Shown here in pieces: positions 11,096 to 21,600 of a stretch of DNA of 64,000 bases. The translations under genes were made by a program, and so were the position numbers. Numbering within the stretch: the first letter of the stretch is position 1; each line of letters opens with the position of its first letter. Where the stretch lies: the NCBI GenBank assembly GCA_030844895.1, contig JAUTDX010007113.1, forward strand, positions 310,001 to 374,000. The letters run 5' to 3'. The stretch is from Ambrosia x helenae. Its lineage: Eukaryota; Streptophyta; Magnoliopsida; Asterales; Asteraceae. Below the pieces are notes generated by a model. That model saw only the letters and a list, made by a program, of their open reading frames with translations. It was not told where the DNA came from and made no database searches.

Positions 11096-11813
11096 TGTTA
11101 GGACAAAGAGGATTGGTGAAACCACTTTTGTAAACCTTAGTCTAATTCACTTCTGTCATTTTTGGCTAAGTATAGAAGTACTGAATAGAAGACAAGAAAC
11201 TGCTGATTAGAAGATATGAAGAAGTGCTGAAGTTGCAGAAGTTCTGAAGTCCAAACCAGACAAGTTCACTTCAGAAGTACTGAAGACAAAACTACTCTTC
11301 AGTAGTTGTCCTTCATCAGCACTTAGCAGAAGATATTTGCCACCGCCCTTTTGCATCAGTAGTTTGTTGTTTAATATTACTTTTAGCTTTATTTGTTTCT
11401 TTCAATGTTGCAACTTGTGCAACTTGTAACTGGAGTTTCTGTACTTGCTTTTCAGGCAAGATACATGCATGTAATCGTCTATAAATAGAAGGCTTCAACC
11501 TTCTATTTTAGACATTGATTTTTAACAGAAAATCCTTCAAACACTCTCATTGTTATATTCCATTTCTGTATTTATTGTGAATCTCCCTAAGTATCTAATT
11601 CTCATTTACAACTTAGATTCATAATAAATACTTTGTCATTTATTTAGTTTCAAACATCAAGGGGGAGTTATAACTCTGCCTTTGCATAAAAAGTGTTGCT
11701 TTAACTTATAACATTCCGCTGTGCTTATAATCTGATTTACAAGGACTTGCTAAACACTTAAGTGTCAAGATAGCAAGTTCTTACTTAGCAAACAAGAGCA
11801 AACTGATCCAACA
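11096..11813 (+). repeat. 5' LTR of copia element
   Basis: Starts TGTTAGGACAAAG and ends GATCCAACA (TG...CA). It carries a TATA box (TATAAATA, 11480-11487), so transcription probably starts shortly downstream and R-U5 occupy the last ~300 bp. It contains many CTTCAGAAGT- and CATCAGTAGT-like words, including an inverted pair around 11265-11300. Confidence 0.95.
11479..11487 (+). promoter_or_regulatory. TATA box in 5' LTR
   Basis: CTATAAATAGAAGG context, typical of a plant Pol II core promoter, about 330 bp before the LTR end. The same sequence recurs in the 3' LTR (about 22572-22580). Confidence 0.7.
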
Positions 11814-11815
11814 AT

Positions 11816-11827
11816 TGGTATCAGAGC
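11816..11827 (+). other. Primer-binding site (initiator Met tRNA type)
   Basis: TGGTATCAGAGC begins two bases after the 5' LTR. This is the standard plant LTR-retrotransposon PBS complementary to the 3' end of initiator methionine tRNA. Confidence 0.95.
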
Positions 11828-11974
11828 ATTGGTTTATCTGATCACATATCAATCTAACAAATTGAGAATCAGACACAAAGCTCTTATTGATATTCAATAA
11901 AAAGATCAAAAGTTCACTTTTTATCAAAATCCATCACTTAAAAGAGTCATCAGACAAATCTATACTCTTTAAAA

Positions 11975-14551
11975 ATGGATCCACACAATACTGGTTCTGC
12001 CACCAAACCTGCCATGCTTGTGAGAAATGAGTACAATATATGGCAGAAAAGAATGGCACATACCTTGTCACAAACCAACACTGGTTGTTGGAGATCTGTG
12101 ATATATGGTCCACACAAACCAGTAAACATAAACCTTGAAACTAAAGAAGGGATTCCTAAGGATCCCAAAGACTATACAGATGAAGATTTCCTAAAACTTG
12201 AGCTAGATGCTAAGGCATTCTCTATGTTGGCAATGGCTCTCCCAAATGAAATATACTCTGGCCTTTTACATTGTGAAAGTGCCAAAGAACTTTGGGACTG
12301 TCTTAAAGAACAGTTTGGAGGAACTGAAGAGGTGATTGCCAACACCAGAGAAATTTTGGCTCAACAATATGAAACATTTGCTTATATTAATGGGGAAACT
12401 TTGACACAACAATTTGAAAGATTCTCCTCATTAATCTCTGAGCTAAAGTTAAATGGTCAGACCTATACAACAGTATCTATGTTACATAGATTTTTAAGGT
12501 CTCTACCTGACAAATGGGAAACTTACTCCATTGTCTTAAGATCCTCACCAGATTTTAGCTCCCTCACTCTTACAAAACTCCATGGGAGATTACTCACTTT
12601 TGAAAGAGAAATCGATCAAAAGAAGAAATTACAAACTTCTGGTAAAACTGCTGATGACTACCTACCAGGTAGTACAACACTTTTGGGACAAGATTCACCA
12701 ACTTGTTCCTATGGATCTTATGACAATATTGACATAACCACTGGGATCTCATCAGAAAGATCTTTCCCAGGTTATGACAATGATGACCAAAGTCAAACTG
12801 CTGATAATCTATGTTTTATCATGGATGATTTGAAAAATTTTAGCAGTGATGACTTGGAAGAAATGGACATACTTCACCAACTGGCCATGCTAAGCATTAA
12901 AACTAACAAGTTTTATAAAAGGTCAGGAAGGAAATTTCCAGGATTGACCAGTAATACAAAAATTGGTTTTGACAAATCTAAACTGAGATGTCACAAGTGT
13001 CAGAAGTTGGGACACTTTGCTAGAGAGTGTAGAAGCTCTAGCTTTAACCAATCACAATCTGGAAATAACTATAACCCCAATTATAATAGGAACAATGGAA
13101 CTCAAGGGAGTGCTCATTTTGTACAGGCACAAGCTCCTCAACAGCAATACATGCCTCAAGTACAATATGTTCAAGTGCCTGCTCAACAGATGCAGAGCCA
13201 ACAATCAATCCCTCCCTTTCCAGCTGCTCAACTTCCTCCACAGCCTCAACAACCCCCTCAACAAAGCCTCTTTACCTCGGGGTATGTTGACTGGAGCAGT
13301 CTCCCATATGACACCACAGAGTGTAATCCTGATGCAGACAACAAAGTGTTTGACATCAACTGGGGAGAACCAGACAATGGCAGAAAGAACTTTGCCTTAA
13401 TGGCATTTGAAGGCTGTACCTCAAAATCTGCATTGTCTCAGGTATCAAAAGAATCTTTGACAAAACTATGTTCAAACTCTTGCAAAGAAACTTTTGCTCT
13501 CATAAGAGAGACAAACGTGCACCTACAAGGCAAAGCCAATGATTTAGAAAGAAAATACACACAGATAAAATGTGATTTGGAAAGAAAACTGTGTGCTAAA
13601 ACAAAAGAGGTTTCTAAATTAACTGACTCTGCCATTGAAACCCAAGCACAAATCAAAATGATGCTAAATGACCTGGGAGATGTCAGACAAGAGCTTGCTG
13701 ACACCAGGATCACTTGTGAAAAATGGGTTGAATCTTGTAGGGGGTATCAACTACTGCTAAACAAACAAAGTGCTTCAAATGTGAAGTTTGGCATAGGATA
13801 CCATCATGTTGAAACACCAACAGATTTTTCTCCCAAAACTACTGAAGATGGGAGAAGAATTGTTTCAAATGAAACTTCTGAAGGGAAAGAATGCACATCT
13901 TTCCATGAAAACTTTCTAAACAGAAATCCTGGCATTTTTAAAGAAAGTACTTCAGAAGTATTTACAAAAACTGACAATAAGCCATCAGTAGTTTCATCTA
14001 CTTCAGGAGTTGAGACCCTGAAAACTACTGATGAGCAAAATCTTTTTACAACTGTCAGAAATTTGCCTTCAGAACAAAAACAGAAGGCAAAAGCATGTGA
14101 AATTTGTGGCCTATTCAACCACAAAACTGAATTTTGTAGATACAGAAAAGGAATTCAGTTCAATCAAAAATCTAAACAACAGGTTGTGGGAAATCAAATC
14201 AGAAATGATTATGAAAAAGTCTTTAAACCCAAGAAACAACAACCTGAAAACACCTTTTCTCAGAAAAAGATAAAATCTCAACCAAAATCTTTTTCTCAAA
14301 ATTCCTTGTCAGTAGTTAGACCAGAATCATCAGCAGTTTCACAAACTGCTGAGATTCAAAATCTAAAGAACATGGTAGAACTACTGATGACCAAGGTTGA
14401 TGGTGGTCCTAAAAAGGATACCACCATAGTTCTTCATGAAAAATCCATTGCCAAAAAGACATGGATTTCTCAACCTGGTCAAGAACAAACTGTAACTGTT
14501 CCCAAGAGCAAACCCAAAGCCAAACAGGCTTGGGTTTCCAAATCTAACTAA
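11975..14551 (+). CDS. gag: Gag polyprotein of copia element
   Basis: 858 residues, starting 147 bp after the PBS at ATGGATCC. Residues ~20-220 are the capsid-like region of copia Gag (UBN2/DUF4219-type), with VRNEYNIWQKRM near the start and AKELWDCLKEQFGG in the middle. A CCHC zinc knuckle is C339-x2-C342-x4-H347-x4-C352. A Gln/Pro-rich stretch follows (about 375-430), then a predicted coiled coil (about 505-600) and a second CCHC-like knuckle, C708-x2-C711-x4-H716-x4-C721. The tail is Lys-rich. It is much longer than a typical copia Gag, as in SIRE elements. It ends at TAA (14549-14551). Pol lies in the -1 frame with almost no overlap. Confidence 0.92.
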   Translation: MDPHNTGSATKPAMLVRNEYNIWQKRMAHTLSQTNTGCWRSVIYGPHKPVNINLETKEGIPKDPKDYTDEDFLKLELDAKAFSMLAMALPNEIYSGLLHCESAKELWDCLKEQFGGTEEVIANTREILAQQYETFAYINGETLTQQFERFSSLISELKLNGQTYTTVSMLHRFLRSLPDKWETYSIVLRSSPDFSSLTLTKLHGRLLTFEREIDQKKKLQTSGKTADDYLPGSTTLLGQDSPTCSYGSYDNIDITTGISSERSFPGYDNDDQSQTADNLCFIMDDLKNFSSDDLEEMDILHQLAMLSIKTNKFYKRSGRKFPGLTSNTKIGFDKSKLRCHKCQKLGHFARECRSSSFNQSQSGNNYNPNYNRNNGTQGSAHFVQAQAPQQQYMPQVQYVQVPAQQMQSQQSIPPFPAAQLPPQPQQPPQQSLFTSGYVDWSSLPYDTTECNPDADNKVFDINWGEPDNGRKNFALMAFEGCTSKSALSQVSKESLTKLCSNSCKETFALIRETNVHLQGKANDLERKYTQIKCDLERKLCAKTKEVSKLTDSAIETQAQIKMMLNDLGDVRQELADTRITCEKWVESCRGYQLLLNKQSASNVKFGIGYHHVETPTDFSPKTTEDGRRIVSNETSEGKECTSFHENFLNRNPGIFKESTSEVFTKTDNKPSVVSSTSGVETLKTTDEQNLFTTVRNLPSEQKQKAKACEICGLFNHKTEFCRYRKGIQFNQKSKQQVVGNQIRNDYEKVFKPKKQQPENTFSQKKIKSQPKSFSQNSLSVVRPESSAVSQTAEIQNLKNMVELLMTKVDGGPKKDTTIVLHEKSIAKKTWISQPGQEQTVTVPKSKPKAKQAWVSKSN

Positions 14552-14568
14552 TTTGCTTTTATGTGCAG
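14551..14568 (+). promoter_or_regulatory. Possible 3' splice site at the gag/pol junction
   Basis: A T-rich run followed by TATGTGCAG resembles a plant splice acceptor, and codons resume in pol frame right after it. A weak candidate donor, AAG/GTTGAT, lies at 14395/14396 on a gag codon boundary. That pairing would define a 173-nt intron whose length fits the frame difference. This is inference only. Confidence 0.3.
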
Positions 14569-17500
14569 AGAGTTTCCAGGGGCTTAAACAGCATATGGTA
14601 TGTTGATAGTGGAGGCTCTATGCACATGACTGGATGCAGATACCTGATAAACAACTTTATCAGCCAAAGAGAAGGATCTGTGTCCTTTGGGAACAATGCC
14701 AAGGGATATGTGCTAGGACATGGCAATGTCTCCTCTGGCAAAATACAGTTTGACAAGGTCAATCTGGTGGAAAATCTTGAATACAACTTGCTGAGCGTGT
14801 CACAAATGTGTGATAAAGGATATTCTTCCTTTTTCACAAAGACAGCTTGCAAGATCATCTCACCAGAAGGCCAGAAGTTGATTGAGAAGATAATAGAAGA
14901 TCATACTTTGCTGATTGCCAAAAGATGTGGCAATGTCTATGCAGTGGACATTGAGAAAGACAAAGTATTGAACAACACTGCCTGTTTCTTCTCAAGGGCA
15001 TCAACTTCAGAAACAGATCTCTGGCACAGGAGACTTGGCCATGTGAACTTTAAAACCATAAATAAAGTCACAAAAATGGGCTTGGTCAGAGGTCTACCTT
15101 TGAAAGTATACCAGTGTCAAGAACACTGTGTATCCTGTTTAAAGGGAAAACAGCATAAGTCCTCCTATAAGTCTATTGAAGAATCAAAAACAACTGCATG
15201 TCTTCAACTACTCCATATGGACTTATTTGGGCCTGTCAAGATTATGAGCCTTGGTAAAAAGAAGTACTGCTTAGTCATCATTGATGACTACTCAAGATTC
15301 ACATGGGTATTCTTCTTATTTTCCAAGGATGAGGCTGCTGAAATCATCAAGTTCTTCATTCTACAAGTAGAGAAACAATATTCTCTATCTGTCAAAACCA
15401 TTAGAAGTGACAATGGGACAGAGTTCAGGAACAAAACTCTGGATGAATTCTGTTTGTCTAAAGGGATTATTAGACAATACAGTATTCCCAGAACTCCTGA
15501 ACAAAATGGTGTAGTAGAAAGGAAGAACAGAACATTGATAGAAGGAGCAAGAACAATGTTAGCTGATTCTGGACTGCCCTTGTACTTTTGGGCAGAAGCA
15601 GTTAACACAGCATGTTATGTTCAGAATAGAGTTCTTGTGGTCAAGAGACATTCCAAGACTGCCTATGAAGTTCTTCATGGCATGAAGCCCCTTATCTCCT
15701 TTTTCAGGGCTTTTGGGTGTCAATGTTTCATCTTGAACATCAAGGAATCTATCTCAAAGTTTGCTGCCAAAGTTGACTCAGGTTACTTTCTTGGTTACTC
15801 TTCAACTAGAAAAGCCTACAAGGTTTTTAATTCTCACACCAAGATAGTAGAAGAAACATTGAATGTCAAGTTCAATGAGTCAAAACACACTCTTATTCCA
15901 GCACATCCTGCTGAACTCTTTGACCTTGACAACTTTCACTTTGGACCTGAAAAGGCTGTTACTTCTTCCAAACCTACTTATTATGGTGATCAAAGGTTTG
16001 AAGATGAGGATCCTGCACCATGGACTCCTCAAACAGTCATTAAGTCAACTACAACACCATCAGAAGTTTTTCAAACTTCTGATCAAACAAATACTGAAGG
16101 CCAAACTCAAACATCTGCTTCAGCACCTGCAACTACTGAAGAAGCTGCAACTGCTGAACCAGATATCATAGACCTCAGTAGTTTGTTTGAAGAACCAGAG
16201 CCACCTACACCTGTCAGTGGTTTACAACAACTGATTGAACACAGAGATCATCCACTTGATCAAATCATGGGTGATATAGCTACAGGTGTTCTGACCAGAA
16301 ACCAGCTCTCCAACTTTTGCCTATTCTCAGCCTTTATTTCACAGTTGGAACCAAAGAAGTACCAGGAAGCCCTCAAAGACAACAATTGGGTGCAGGCTAT
16401 GCAAGATGAACTACTACAGTTCAACAAGCAACAGGTCTGGGAAATCTGTCCCTTACCTCAAAACAAGCAACCAATTGGTACAAGATGGGTTTTCAGGAAC
16501 AAACAAGATGAAGCTGGTATGATAATCAAGAACAAGGCAAGACTGGTAGTTCAAGGGTACTCTCAAGAAGAGGGAATTGACTATGATGAAACCTTTGCTC
16601 CAGTTGCAAGGCTTGAAGCCATCAGGTTATTTCTGGCCTATGCCATTTCCAACAAAATTAAAGTTTATCAAATGGATGTGAAAAGTGCATTTTTGTATGG
16701 CAAAATCAAGGAGGAGGTGTATGTCTGTCAGCCACCTGGGTTTGAGGATCCTTCTCATCCTGAGTGGGTGTACAGACTGGATAAAGCTCTATATGGGCTC
16801 AAACAGGCTCCAAGAGCCTGGTATGATACACTCTCCACCTTTTTACTCAAAAATAACTTTACAAGAGGTGCCATTGATAAAACACTTTTCATTAAACATG
16901 TTGGAAATCATGTCTTACTTGTTCAAATTTATGTTGATGATATCATCTTTGGTTCAACAAACACAAAATTGTGTGATGATTTTAAGAAACTCATGCAATC
17001 AAAATTTGAGATGAGTACCATGGGAGAACTGCAGTACTTTCTAGGACTGCAGATCAAACAACAAACAAATGGAACTTTTATACATCAATCAAAATATGTT
17101 AAAGAATTATTGAACAAATTTTCTTTAAATGACTGTAAATCATGTTCCACTCCCATGACACCTATCACACAAGTTGAACCTGATGATCAAGGAAAACAGG
17201 TTGATCAGACCATGTACAGATGCATGATAGGTTCCCTTTTATACTTAACTGCTTCTAGACCAGATATTATGTTTTCAACATGTGTCTGTGCTAGATATCA
17301 ATCAGCACCAAGGGAATCACACCTTATTGCAGTCAAAAGAATTTTTAGATATCTGAAAGGAACACCAACACTGGGAATTTGGTATCCTGCTTCAAGCAAT
17401 ACCAAGTTATCAGCATTTTCAGATAGTGACTATGCAGGGTGTAAGATGACAAGAAAGTCAACATCTGGTGGTTGTCAATTCCTGGGTAACTGTCTAGTGT

Positions 17501-17871
17501 CATGGCAATCAAAGAAGCAAACATCTGTTGCAACTTCAACTGCTGAAGCTGAATACATTGCAGCTGCAAGTTGTACATCACAGATACAATGGCTCCAATA
17601 TCAACTTCTTGATTATGGAATCAAAGAGACCAAGACACCTTTGTTTGTAGACAGCAAATCTGCCATTAGCATCATTCAAAATCCGGTACAGTTCTCAAAA
17701 ACTAAACATATTGAGATCAGGTACCATTTCATAAGAGATTGCTATGAAAAAGGCAAGATTGAGGTGAAGCATGTAGCAACAGCTAATCAGATAGCTGACA
17801 TCTTCACTAAGCCCCTTGACACATCAACATTTCAGAAGTTAGTTTCCATGCTTGGAATGCTAAATTTGTAA
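14563..17871 (+). CDS. pol: Pol polyprotein: protease, integrase, reverse transcriptase, RNase H
   Basis: The open frame extends from 14548; 14563 is only a GTG, so the true N-terminus is uncertain. About 1102 residues. The aspartic protease motif DSGG is at 15-18. A GAG-pre-integrase region contains LWHRRLGH and CVSCLKGKQH. The integrase catalytic triad is D220, D283 (DNGTEF) and E319 (VVERKN). Reverse transcriptase has DETFAPVARLE, QMDVKSAFLYG, LYGLKQAPRAWY and the YVDD box with aspartates at 792-793. RNase H has FSDSDYAGC, STAEAEYIAA and LFVDSKSAI. No internal stop is seen and all key residues are present, so it is probably functional. The mechanism joining it to Gag is unclear because the frames barely overlap. 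Confidence 0.93.
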   Translation: MQRVSRGLNSIWYVDSGGSMHMTGCRYLINNFISQREGSVSFGNNAKGYVLGHGNVSSGKIQFDKVNLVENLEYNLLSVSQMCDKGYSSFFTKTACKIISPEGQKLIEKIIEDHTLLIAKRCGNVYAVDIEKDKVLNNTACFFSRASTSETDLWHRRLGHVNFKTINKVTKMGLVRGLPLKVYQCQEHCVSCLKGKQHKSSYKSIEESKTTACLQLLHMDLFGPVKIMSLGKKKYCLVIIDDYSRFTWVFFLFSKDEAAEIIKFFILQVEKQYSLSVKTIRSDNGTEFRNKTLDEFCLSKGIIRQYSIPRTPEQNGVVERKNRTLIEGARTMLADSGLPLYFWAEAVNTACYVQNRVLVVKRHSKTAYEVLHGMKPLISFFRAFGCQCFILNIKESISKFAAKVDSGYFLGYSSTRKAYKVFNSHTKIVEETLNVKFNESKHTLIPAHPAELFDLDNFHFGPEKAVTSSKPTYYGDQRFEDEDPAPWTPQTVIKSTTTPSEVFQTSDQTNTEGQTQTSASAPATTEEAATAEPDIIDLSSLFEEPEPPTPVSGLQQLIEHRDHPLDQIMGDIATGVLTRNQLSNFCLFSAFISQLEPKKYQEALKDNNWVQAMQDELLQFNKQQVWEICPLPQNKQPIGTRWVFRNKQDEAGMIIKNKARLVVQGYSQEEGIDYDETFAPVARLEAIRLFLAYAISNKIKVYQMDVKSAFLYGKIKEEVYVCQPPGFEDPSHPEWVYRLDKALYGLKQAPRAWYDTLSTFLLKNNFTRGAIDKTLFIKHVGNHVLLVQIYVDDIIFGSTNTKLCDDFKKLMQSKFEMSTMGELQYFLGLQIKQQTNGTFIHQSKYVKELLNKFSLNDCKSCSTPMTPITQVEPDDQGKQVDQTMYRCMIGSLLYLTASRPDIMFSTCVCARYQSAPRESHLIAVKRIFRYLKGTPTLGIWYPASSNTKLSAFSDSDYAGCKMTRKSTSGGCQFLGNCLVSWQSKKQTSVATSTAEAEYIAAASCTSQIQWLQYQLLDYGIKETKTPLFVDSKSAISIIQNPVQFSKTKHIEIRYHFIRDCYEKGKIEVKHVATANQIADIFTKPLDTSTFQKLVSMLGMLNL

Positions 17872-18650
17872 GTGTTTATTTTTTTTTTTTTTTGCATATC
17901 AGTTAGAATCCAAGTTAACACTTGATTCTACCCAACTCTACAGCAAACTTCTACATCAATCACTACTGTTATGCATCAAAATTTTTCTTTTTCCTTTTTC
18001 CATCCTTGATTCCATCATGTTTACCATGGTGGAATCAAAATGAAATTTTTTTTTTTTCCTTTTTCCACCCCTGATTCCATCCTGTTTACCTTGGTGGATT
18101 TCAGGTTAACCTTTTCCATCTTTTTTCTGGTTTTCACTTACAAATAACAAAAGTCTGCAACAAAACTTCTGAAAAACAAAGTACTGATTAAACAAAAATC
18201 AGTATGAGAGAAAGTACTGATGAACAAAAAATCATCAGTATGGGATAATTTTCTGAAAAAGTGTGTAACTTCTGATAAAATAACCTTCAGAAGTTGTGAA
18301 TAAAGTATTTATAAAAACATTTCTCATCAGATGTTAAAACTGCTGAAGAGAAAATGGGAACTACTGATGAAGTAATCCTTCATCAGCAGTTTAAGTCAAA
18401 AGGGCAAATCTGACTTTTCCCATCATCAGAGGTTTGACCTAATAAGTTTAAAACCTCTGATAAAGAGATTTTTAACCAAAGGCGGTTTTAAAACTTCTAA
18501 TAAAGAAGATTCAAGCGGTTAAAACTTCTAATAAATACCTTTTTCACACACTTATCCTTTTAAACTCACAAAATATCCCTCCTTCTCTCTCAAAACTCTC
18601 TCAAAACCTATACCTGAAAATTCACTGTTCGATCAAACACCCAAACCACA
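17872..18650 (+). other. Spacer between pol and third ORF
   Basis: No ORF. Contains a T-rich run just after pol and a tandem duplication of about 60 bp (17993-18110) sharing TTCCTTTTTCCA, TTGATTCCATC and TTTACC-TGGTGGA. From 18170 to 18540 it has many ACTGATGAA-, CATCAGTA- and CTTCAGAAGTT-like words. An internal promoter or splice acceptor for the third ORF would be expected here, but I cannot identify one with confidence. Confidence 0.6.
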
Positions 18651-21600
18651 ATGGCTCTAGTTCTAAAACAGGGACACAATCAAAGAGCCTTTCTTGAAAA
18701 ACAAGAAGGCTGGTCCCAATACGATGAGATCATTGATCTTGTCGTCAAATCCCAATACTTTACTGCTCTCACACTTAACCCACCAATTCACACTGAAACT
18801 CTGAATGAGTTCTGGGAAAATGCTGAGACGGTTACAATGGGTGGTGAGGTCATTTCCCTCAACTCAAAGATAAAAGGGAAACAACTGACCATCACACCGG
18901 CCACACTAGCAACAAGACTGGGTCTGGATGATGTAGCTGCCCCTGACCATGTTGCTAACAAAGATATTCATCTAACCATGACTGAGTGTGGTTATCAAGG
19001 TACTCTCTCCCATGCAACAATATTCAAAAAATATTTTGAACCAAAATACAAACTTTTGTTTCATTATATAATTATGTGTTTGAGTCCAAAAACAGGGTCA
19101 TATGACCAGATGCCCTCCACTTTTCAACCAATATTTCATTCCATTGTGAATGAAACCAAATTCAGGGCATCAAAACTGTTTTTTCATGAGTTGGTGTTAC
19201 ATCACAATAATACCAAGAAAAAGTTTTTGTTGTACCCAAGGTTCATTATGCAATGCATAATAGGGGAACTGGGTAATGAGGTGCTTGTGGGAAAAATTTC
19301 AACTTTAAACCCTTTAACATCACAAGCATACTCAAGACTGAACAAACCGGCTGCCTGGCCAGAAGATGATCAGGGAGAACAACAACAAGTCCCCCTGAAG
19401 CCCACATCTTCCACACCCACACCACCAAAAGCCAAAAAGCCCAAGCCAACAAAAACTGTAACCCACCAACCCAAAAGAAAAGCTGTTCAGGAGGTTGAGA
19501 TGCCTGAACATGCTCTTGAGCATTCTGCTCTTCAAATTGTTGAGACTGAAACACCCTCTCAGTCTCATCCATCTCAAACCCCACCAAGAGCACCCATATC
19601 TGTTCATTTCAAAAGAAAAAGACTTAGAAAAACATATCAAACACACTCTTCTTTTGAAACTGCTGAACAACAACCTATTGCCCAAACTACTGAACCATCC
19701 CCACAAATTTCTGAACAAGAGGCAATAGAAATTGCCAAACTTCTCTCTGGGCTAAGAGAGAATGTCCCATCTGATCATGTCAGTCCCCATCAACCACAAC
19801 AAACAGGGGACATAACTACTACTTTAGACATGGATGTGGACATCATTAGCCCTATCCCAAGAGATGAGGGTGGACCAGAGTCTTTAAGCCCAAATTTAGA
19901 GACTCTTGGGGCATCTGAGGCTGCTACTACTCAGTTACCACCCAGTGGTGGATCTGAGGACAGAAGTAACATAGCTAAGACCTCAGATGTGGCAACTACT
20001 GATGAAGGCTTAATGCCTGAAGTAGGAAATCCTCAGTACCAAGAAACAGAGGTTCATGAGAGAACTGAGTTGGGCTCAGCTCATGATTTAACTGAGACAG
20101 TCCTCACTGAGGGCAACATCAGGGATACAGATGATTCCATTAATTTGGATGATGTTTCAAAAACTACAACTACTGAATTGACGGCACTTTCTGAAGGTCC
20201 TGCTGCAAAGGTATCCAGGCTCAAGAGGCCAGTCACCTCTGCACAGGTTAAAGTCCACTCAATCCCTAAAACCCCTAGAGTGGCATCCTCTGTACAACAT
20301 GAGGATCTCCCAAAAACACCCCCTTCACAGCAAATGCCTACCCAATTCCCTGGGCAAACAAGCATAGACCTGAACCAGCTATGCAGCCCAGAGGGTCCCC
20401 TGTACCACATGATGAATACACTCATCAGAAATCACTTCCAAACATATACAGCTGACTTGGAGCTGTCAATCAAGAACCAATTTGGAGTGATTAAAACCAA
20501 AATGAACGATCTGTCTAACAAAATAGACTACAACAGCCAGCAGATTGCTCATCTTCAAGGACACTTCTCCCAACCCTCTGCTTCAAGGGTTAGAATTGAT
20601 GAATCCAAAAAGGGGGAGAAGATCAGGGAACCTAAGGAGTCATTCCAAGCCAGAGTAAAGGCACGAGTGGCACTCCTTGAAAGAGATCAGAAAGATCAGG
20701 CCAGGAAAGAAAAATTGGCCAAACAGTTTGGTGTCTCTATTGAAGAAATTGAAGCTGCTGAGAAAGAAGATGAGACCCAAAGTTCTGATGATTCCCTAAG
20801 GTGTAATGAAGAAACTTCTGATGACCAAACTTCTGATGAAGAATCAGAAAGTACTGAAGACAATCCTTCAGTAGCTGACAAACCATCAGCAGTTGTCAGC
20901 ACATCAGAAGTCAACACTTCCCAACCTCAAACAACTGAACCTTCCAGAACCACTGCTCCCACTCAACCAACATCTGATCCCATCAGGCCTACATCTGTTA
21001 CAACAATGACTGTATTAAACCCTTCTCCCATCTCTCATTCAGCTGAACTATTAGAGAAGAGTTTAATTGCAGCCAACAAGAAGGCCAGAGAAGATCAGAT
21101 TTGGAAATCTCTGGAAGAAAGGGATGATTTGGACTTAAGCCATGAAGAAAAACTTCAGGCTTATGCAGCTGAACTACAAAGGCAGGCTAGCCTTGATGAG
21201 ATTGCTGAACAGGATAAAAGACAACAACTGGTGTCTTATATCACCAAGAACAGCAAGACTAAAGCCTTTACACTCAAAGGACTCTCTATGCAAGAGCTGA
21301 CAAGAAGAGCACAACTGCTTGCAGACAAAATGGCCACAAGCAAAGATGGAAAGGCCAAGAGAGCCCAGATAATAGAAGAGCTAGTAGCAGAAGGATATGG
21401 TTCAAAAGCCTCTGTATCCAGATGGAAAGAAGAAAGACTAATGGATACATATAGAAAATACTTGGCTGCCAAGGCTGCAAATCCTGAGAAGTTTCAAACT
21501 GCTGATCCTTCAAGATCAGTAGTTAGAACTTCTGGTGCATCTAGAAGATCTGCTGCTCAGAAGAAGAAGGCAGAGGACAATGTCAAAACTGATTTCAAAA

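Noticed and set aside
14530..14560. Programmed -1 ribosomal frameshift between gag and pol
   Set aside because: The overlap is only about three bases and no X-XXY-YYZ slippery site is present.
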